This document shows, one piece after another, positions 33,845 through 37,532 of a stretch of 37,532 nucleotides of DNA (position 1 is its first letter; every line of letters starts with the position of its first letter). The translations under genes and the position numbers were made by a program. The notes beneath the pieces were generated by a model. That model had not been told where the DNA came from. It ran no database searches and was given only the letters and a program-made list of their open reading frames with translations. The stretch is from Bacteroides sp. (lineage in GTDB: Bacteria; Bacteroidota; Bacteroidia; Bacteroidales; GCA-2748055): NCBI GenBank assembly GCA_011056635.1, contig DSEO01000375.1, positions 1 through 37,532 of the forward strand, read 5' to 3'.

Positions 33845-35389
33845 ATGAGAAAGAGATCACGATTCAATCCATATCTGCTGGTTATCCCCGGACTGATGCT
33901 GGTCATCAGCCTGGGATGCAGCGAAGATTTCTTCAACAAGACAGCCGGGGACAGGATCACGCCGGATCTGCATTACAAGAATTCGACCGATGCTGACATA
34001 TCTGCCAGAGGAGCCATCTCCTTTCTCCAGGAAGCGATGCCGAGACTGGTCGTGCTGGACGGTCTCCGGTCTGATATCATGGACGTCACGGCCAATGCCG
34101 ATGCGTACCTGACAGAGATCAACCGCCAGGTATTTTCAACCGGGAACCCGTATACGGATCCGGCTGACTTCTACAAAGTCATTATCAATTTGAACGAAGT
34201 GCTCGCCAATATCGACCGGGTGGCTGAAAGTGACCGGGAATTTGATGAATATATTCTCTATTATTTCAGGGGAGGCCTGATCACCATGAGAGCGTGGACC
34301 TACCTGACCCTGGTCCGCCTTTACGACCAGGCGGCTTATGTGGATGATAACCTCACTTCTCTTCCGGAGAGCCTGGAGCAGAACATCCTGACCAGGGATG
34401 TGATGATCGACACGCTGATCAATCAGATCACCCCCTATGTGTTCGATGCTTCGGTGGGAACCGAACGCGAGGAACTGAAGATGCCCTTTTACGTGAATAC
34501 GAAAGCACTGCTCGGTGAACTTTACCTGGAAAAGAATGATTACGCCAATGCCGTCACATACCTGAAACTGGCATGTGAAAGCTATCTCAATACATCTTCC
34601 ATGCTCAAGGTCGACAACACCTATAAGGACGATGCGTGGGCCACGATCTTCCTGAATGCCGAGACCGCCGAAGTTGAGAATATCGCGGTTGTGCCTTTCT
34701 CTTCGGTGGAAGACCAGTACAATCCGCTGGCAAATCTGTTCGGATATTCGCTCCAGTACAAGATAAAGCCGTCTGATGTCCTGGTGGAATCATTCATGTC
34801 CCAGGTCCCGGCCGCAGGTCCGGAAGGAGATCCGTACAGGGGACTGGGAGTGACTTTCGGCGTGGACTCCGCAGCCATGGGATCCGGCGATTATACCTAT
34901 TTCACAAAGTACGAGATCGACAAGAGCGACCCGTTCAGTTCGGACATTATCATTTCCAGGGCAGCAGACATCCACCTGATGCTTGCGGAAGCATACAACC
35001 GTATGGGCGATGAGGAATCACAGGAATTTGCACTGATGCTGCTGAACGAGGGGGTGAACAAGGTGAATCCCAAGCCCGCTCCTTTTGCAAGATGGAACAG
35101 GAACATCGGTATCAGGGGCAGGGTTTACCTGACCTCGCAGGAGGTCCCCGAAGGTCTGGCAGGAACGGAAAGGATCCGTTACATCGAAGACCTCATTATC
35201 CAGGAAAGGGCCCTGGAACTGGCCTGTGAGGGGAAAAGGTGGTTTGACCTGGTACGTATTGCGGAACGCAGGAATGAGCCTGAATACCTGGCCGACAGAG
35301 TGGCTGCCAAATTCGAGGGAACACCCATGTATAACGAGATCCGCGCCAGACTGATGGATCCGGCAAACTGGTACCTGCCGTTTGAATAA
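33845..35389 (+). CDS. SusD/RagB family lipoprotein, second pair
   Basis: The 514-residue lipoprotein (lipobox VISLGC) is the likely partner of the atypical SusC. It keeps SusD-type features: an early SEDFFNKTAGDRITPDLHYK block, LTLVRLYDQAAYVDD, YVNTKALLGELYLEKNDYANAV and the late ERALELACEGKRWFDLVRIAER, ending NWYLPFE. It differs strongly from the first SusD of the cluster, so the two pairs did not arise by recent duplication. The stop is 6 nt before the DUF362 gene. A surface-exposed ligand-binding role is inferred from the family. Confidence 0.92.
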   Translation: MRKRSRFNPYLLVIPGLMLVISLGCSEDFFNKTAGDRITPDLHYKNSTDADISARGAISFLQEAMPRLVVLDGLRSDIMDVTANADAYLTEINRQVFSTGNPYTDPADFYKVIINLNEVLANIDRVAESDREFDEYILYYFRGGLITMRAWTYLTLVRLYDQAAYVDDNLTSLPESLEQNILTRDVMIDTLINQITPYVFDASVGTEREELKMPFYVNTKALLGELYLEKNDYANAVTYLKLACESYLNTSSMLKVDNTYKDDAWATIFLNAETAEVENIAVVPFSSVEDQYNPLANLFGYSLQYKIKPSDVLVESFMSQVPAAGPEGDPYRGLGVTFGVDSAAMGSGDYTYFTKYEIDKSDPFSSDIIISRAADIHLMLAEAYNRMGDEESQEFALMLLNEGVNKVNPKPAPFARWNRNIGIRGRVYLTSQEVPEGLAGTERIRYIEDLIIQERALELACEGKRWFDLVRIAERRNEPEYLADRVAAKFEGTPMYNEIRARLMDPANWYLPFE

Positions 35390-35395
35390 TCAGGA

Positions 35396-37285
35396 ATGAG
35401 GAAAAAACCGTTTTCAAGGTTCAATTTTACATCTTCGAAATCTTACCTGATCATTACAGGCGCGCTGGCCACCCTGTGGTTCCTGATCCGGGTCATACCC
35501 AAACCCAGCCGTGCCAGGTACCCATGCATGCAGGTGGCCGCACCCATCATGTCCTCATTCATCATCTACCTGCTGGGGATCAGTGCATCCTGGCTTTCCT
35601 TTAAAAAATTCAGGCAATCGCTGCACAGGTCCAGGTATCTGGCAGGTTCCCTGTTTTTGATGCTATCCATCGCTGCATTTGCCTTCATTTTCATGTGGGA
35701 CAGCAGGGAAACCATTGCTGGGGCTGTTATTCCAGGTTACAATACCTACCCCGTGGAATCCAACGCACCCGTCGGACAAGCACGGGGGCTCTATCCCGGC
35801 AGGGTGGTATGGGTGCAGGACCACAGGGCAACCAATGAGAACTATGTCCCGGTAGACGGCAGCGAGGACTTCTGGTACAGCAACGACAATGCCGATGAAA
35901 GCGTGATCGGCGACATGCTTGCCCTGTCCATCACCCTGTATGCCGGAACAGAAAACCTTGCCGATGCCTGGGATTCCATTTTCACCGCCTTCAACAGGTC
36001 CCATGACCGGGGTGAGGTGGGCTATACACCGGGTGAAAAGATCGCCTTTAAGATCAACCTGACCAACCAGAGTGCCAGCTACCGGGAACGGCCCTCCAGG
36101 ATGGATGCCACACCCCAGCTGCTCAATGCAGTCCTGGACCAGCTGGTGAACGTGGTGGGAGTGGCCCAGGCGGACATGATCCTGGGCGATCCCTACCGTG
36201 ATTTCAGGCAGGAATACAGGGACCAGGTCATGGGCAGGTTCCCGGATGTCTGTTACGTGGACGGTAAAGGACTTTACGGAGTGGACCAGACCGTCCCCTC
36301 ATCGGAGGAAGTGCTGGTATTCAGCGACAAACGCTACAGATCCACCCTGCCGCAGCATTACCTGGATGCAACCTATCTCATTAATATCCCCTGTCTGAAG
36401 ACCCATAACGAAGGGGGCATCACACTCATTTCCAAGAACCACCAGGGATCATTCCTGGAAAAAGGCGACGATCCCAAAACCCAGTTTGCCATTGACATGC
36501 ATTACAGTCTGCCGGGAAACAGCAGCGGAACGGGAAAATACAGGCATACTGTGGATTACATGGGACACGGAGAGACTGGGGGCAAAGGCCTGATCTATAT
36601 TATCGACGGGATCTGGGGAGGTGAAAGCTGGGAAGGATGGATCAAAAAATTCAAATCAGATCCTTTCGGCAATGATTACCCCAGTTCCATCCTGGTGGGA
36701 CAGGATCCCGTGGCCCTGGAGTCTGTCTGCTTCGATATCCTTTTCCAGGAATACGTGGTTGATCCCACCAAAATCAATTACCCCATCCGGATGAAAACTG
36801 AAATTGCCGATTACCTGTTACAATGTGCCAGCAGCGACTTCTGGCCGGAAGGCATTGAATATGATCCGGAAGGCGACGGGACCCCCATGGGCAGTTTGGG
36901 GGTTTTCGAACACTGGAATAATCCAACGGACAGGCAGTACTCCAGGAACCTTGGAACGGGTGACGGCATTGAACTGGTATACCGCAATGCAAGCATCATC
37001 GGGATCCCTTCCGAACCCTGCCCCACCCTTCATGCAGCCGCCCCCAACCCGTTTTCAGCCCATACGGTCTTCAACCGTCCTGAGCAGGTCTCCCGGAATG
37101 CAATCCTTGAGATCTATAACATGGAAGGGCGCCTGATCCGTACGCTCAGCTTTGCCGGTTCGGACAGGGTCATCTGGTACGGCACCGACTCCGGCGGTCA
37201 TGACGTTCCCGCCGGAACCTATCTCTACCTCCTGCACGACAACCGCGTTCATACCGGCTTCTCAGGGAAAGTCATCCGGCAGTAA
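35396..37285 (+). CDS. DUF362 protein with N-terminal membrane segments and FlgD/T9SS-like C-terminus
   Basis: The product is 629 residues. The first 105 residues carry three hydrophobic segments (about 17-34, 49-65 and 82-100) with PCMQVAAPIMSSF between the first two. A DUF362 region follows (about 190-490), with YLINIPCLKTHN near 326-337, GITLISKNHQGSF, DGIWGGESW and LVGQDPVALESVCFD. No ferredoxin-type CxxCxxC cluster is present, although DUF362 proteins often have one. Residues about 548-629 form a FlgD-like Ig/T9SS type sorting domain: APNPFSAHTVF, NAILEIYNMEGRLIRTL and GHDVPAGTYLYLL. It is the last gene of the FAS1-SusCD cluster. Three membrane segments together with a secretion signal at the far end are odd. 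Function unknown. Confidence 0.85.
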   Translation: MRKKPFSRFNFTSSKSYLIITGALATLWFLIRVIPKPSRARYPCMQVAAPIMSSFIIYLLGISASWLSFKKFRQSLHRSRYLAGSLFLMLSIAAFAFIFMWDSRETIAGAVIPGYNTYPVESNAPVGQARGLYPGRVVWVQDHRATNENYVPVDGSEDFWYSNDNADESVIGDMLALSITLYAGTENLADAWDSIFTAFNRSHDRGEVGYTPGEKIAFKINLTNQSASYRERPSRMDATPQLLNAVLDQLVNVVGVAQADMILGDPYRDFRQEYRDQVMGRFPDVCYVDGKGLYGVDQTVPSSEEVLVFSDKRYRSTLPQHYLDATYLINIPCLKTHNEGGITLISKNHQGSFLEKGDDPKTQFAIDMHYSLPGNSSGTGKYRHTVDYMGHGETGGKGLIYIIDGIWGGESWEGWIKKFKSDPFGNDYPSSILVGQDPVALESVCFDILFQEYVVDPTKINYPIRMKTEIADYLLQCASSDFWPEGIEYDPEGDGTPMGSLGVFEHWNNPTDRQYSRNLGTGDGIELVYRNASIIGIPSEPCPTLHAAAPNPFSAHTVFNRPEQVSRNAILEIYNMEGRLIRTLSFAGSDRVIWYGTDSGGHDVPAGTYLYLLHDNRVHTGFSGKVIRQ

Positions 37286-37299
37286 GGCTCCTCCCAGCC

Positions 37300-37346
37300 T
37301 TGTTCCCCGGCGGGATCTCCGGTGAGCTGCCTAAAGGATTTTCGCA
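37300..37346 (+). repeat. Direct repeat copy 1 of an intergenic element
   Basis: A 47-nt unit, TTGTTCCCCGGCGG...TTTTCGCA, begins 15 nt after the DUF362 stop. It recurs at 37487-37532 with about five differences (one deletion, four substitutions). Start-to-start distance is 187 nt. Confidence 0.75.
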
Positions 37347-37355
37347 GAAAAGAAT

Positions 37356-37390
37356 TTCAACAGCGGGCGGAGATGCCGCCGGCTGTCGAA
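37356..37390. repeat. Strong stem-loop between the direct repeats
   Basis: TTCAACAGCGGGCGG pairs with CCGCCGGCTGTCGAA around the loop agatg: a 15-bp stem with two mismatches and a 5-nt loop. No T-run follows on the plus strand, so it is not a standard terminator. Its centre CGGAGATGCCGCCGG is also close to the reverse complement of the CCGGCGG-ATCTCCGG core of the flanking repeats. Confidence 0.6.
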
Positions 37391-37422
37391 CCCTGGTGAG
37401 CGTGCCTTCCGCAGTATACGGT

Positions 37423-37465
37423 ATCGCTGCTGAACCTGCTGCTTCGCACCAGCTTAGGCAGCGAT
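37423..37465. repeat. Second stem-loop between the direct repeats
   Basis: ATCGCTGC (37423-37430) is perfectly complementary to GCAGCGAT (37458-37465). Inside, GCTG (37438-37441) pairs with CAGC (37450-37453). This makes a long hairpin with an internal loop. TTAGGCAGC in its right side is the reverse complement of GCTGCCTAA in both flanking repeats, so alternative pairings exist. Confidence 0.5.
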
Positions 37466-37486
37466 GACCGCATCTGCTTCAGGCTG

Positions 37487-37532
37487 TTGTTCCCGGCGGT
37501 ATCTCCGGTAAGCTGCCTAAATGATCTTCGCA
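37487..37532 (+). repeat. Direct repeat copy 2, reaching the window end
   Basis: This 46-nt unit matches copy 1 at 37300-37346 at about 42 positions and ends TCTTCGCA at the last base of the window. It is either the start of a second 187-nt tandem unit or the right-hand flank of a small element. The following sequence is not visible. Confidence 0.7.

Noticed and set aside
22177-35389. Polysaccharide utilisation locus
   Set aside because: SusCD pairs are present, but no glycoside hydrolase, lyase, esterase or sulfatase lies nearby.
37300-37532. CRISPR array
   Set aside because: Only two repeat copies are seen, 140 nt apart, with five differences and structured sequence between them. No cas gene is present.
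37300-37532. Template/variable repeat of a diversity-generating retroelement
   Set aside because: Differences between the two copies are not concentrated at adenines, and no reverse transcriptase is in the window.

Overview
The window looks like chromosomal DNA of a free-living or environmental member of the Bacteroidota, probably Bacteroidales-like, with moderately high GC. The reasons are two SusC/SusD outer-membrane pairs, three proteins with C-terminal type IX secretion (T9SS, Por) sorting domains, a DUF5916 protein, NrfHA nitrite reductase, fasciclin lipoproteins, and promoter-like sites of the Bacteroidota type (TTG, 18-nt spacer, TAnnTTTG). No tRNA, rRNA, CRISPR array, transposase or phage gene was seen.

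Layout. 1-1794 (+): the 3' end of nrfH and complete nrfA, for ammonifying nitrite respiration. 1845-4743 (-): a three-gene operon of a membrane-anchored NEW3-domain protein, an ABC ATPase and an ABC-2 permease. 4934-9723 (+): a T9SS-secreted Asp-box (BNR-like) protein with a TTG start, an exported HExxH protein of unknown function, and a large DUF4914-like protein with a PEPCK/HPr-kinase-type P-loop. 9725-15069 (-): a DUF5916 outer-membrane protein with a CBM9-like domain, a sphingosine-1-phosphate-lyase-type PLP enzyme, and a DUF819 membrane protein broken by a one-base frameshift in a homopolymer. 15344-18354 (+): a helix-turn-helix regulator, a short-chain dehydrogenase and an AttH/CrtC-like lipocalin-type protein. 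18369-21785 (-): a 1138-residue secreted CotH-kinase-family protein. 22177-37285 (+): seven closely spaced genes. 37286-37532: a structured, repeat-bearing intergenic element that runs off the window end.

The most interesting region is 22177-37285. It reads four-module FAS1 lipoprotein, SusC, SusD, FAS1 lipoprotein with a C-terminal beta-sandwich-like domain, an atypical second SusC, a second SusD, and a DUF362 protein with N-terminal membrane segments and a FlgD/T9SS-like C-terminus. Gaps are 6 to 36 nt, so it is probably one operon. It has no glycoside hydrolase, sulfatase, peptidase, ECF sigma/anti-sigma pair or hybrid two-component regulator, so it is not an ordinary polysaccharide utilisation locus. 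My inference is a surface uptake or adhesion complex for an unknown ligand, built around fasciclin lipoproteins.

Limits: everything here is from reading the sequence. Family names rest on remembered motifs and were not checked by any search. Residue ranges for domains are approximate.
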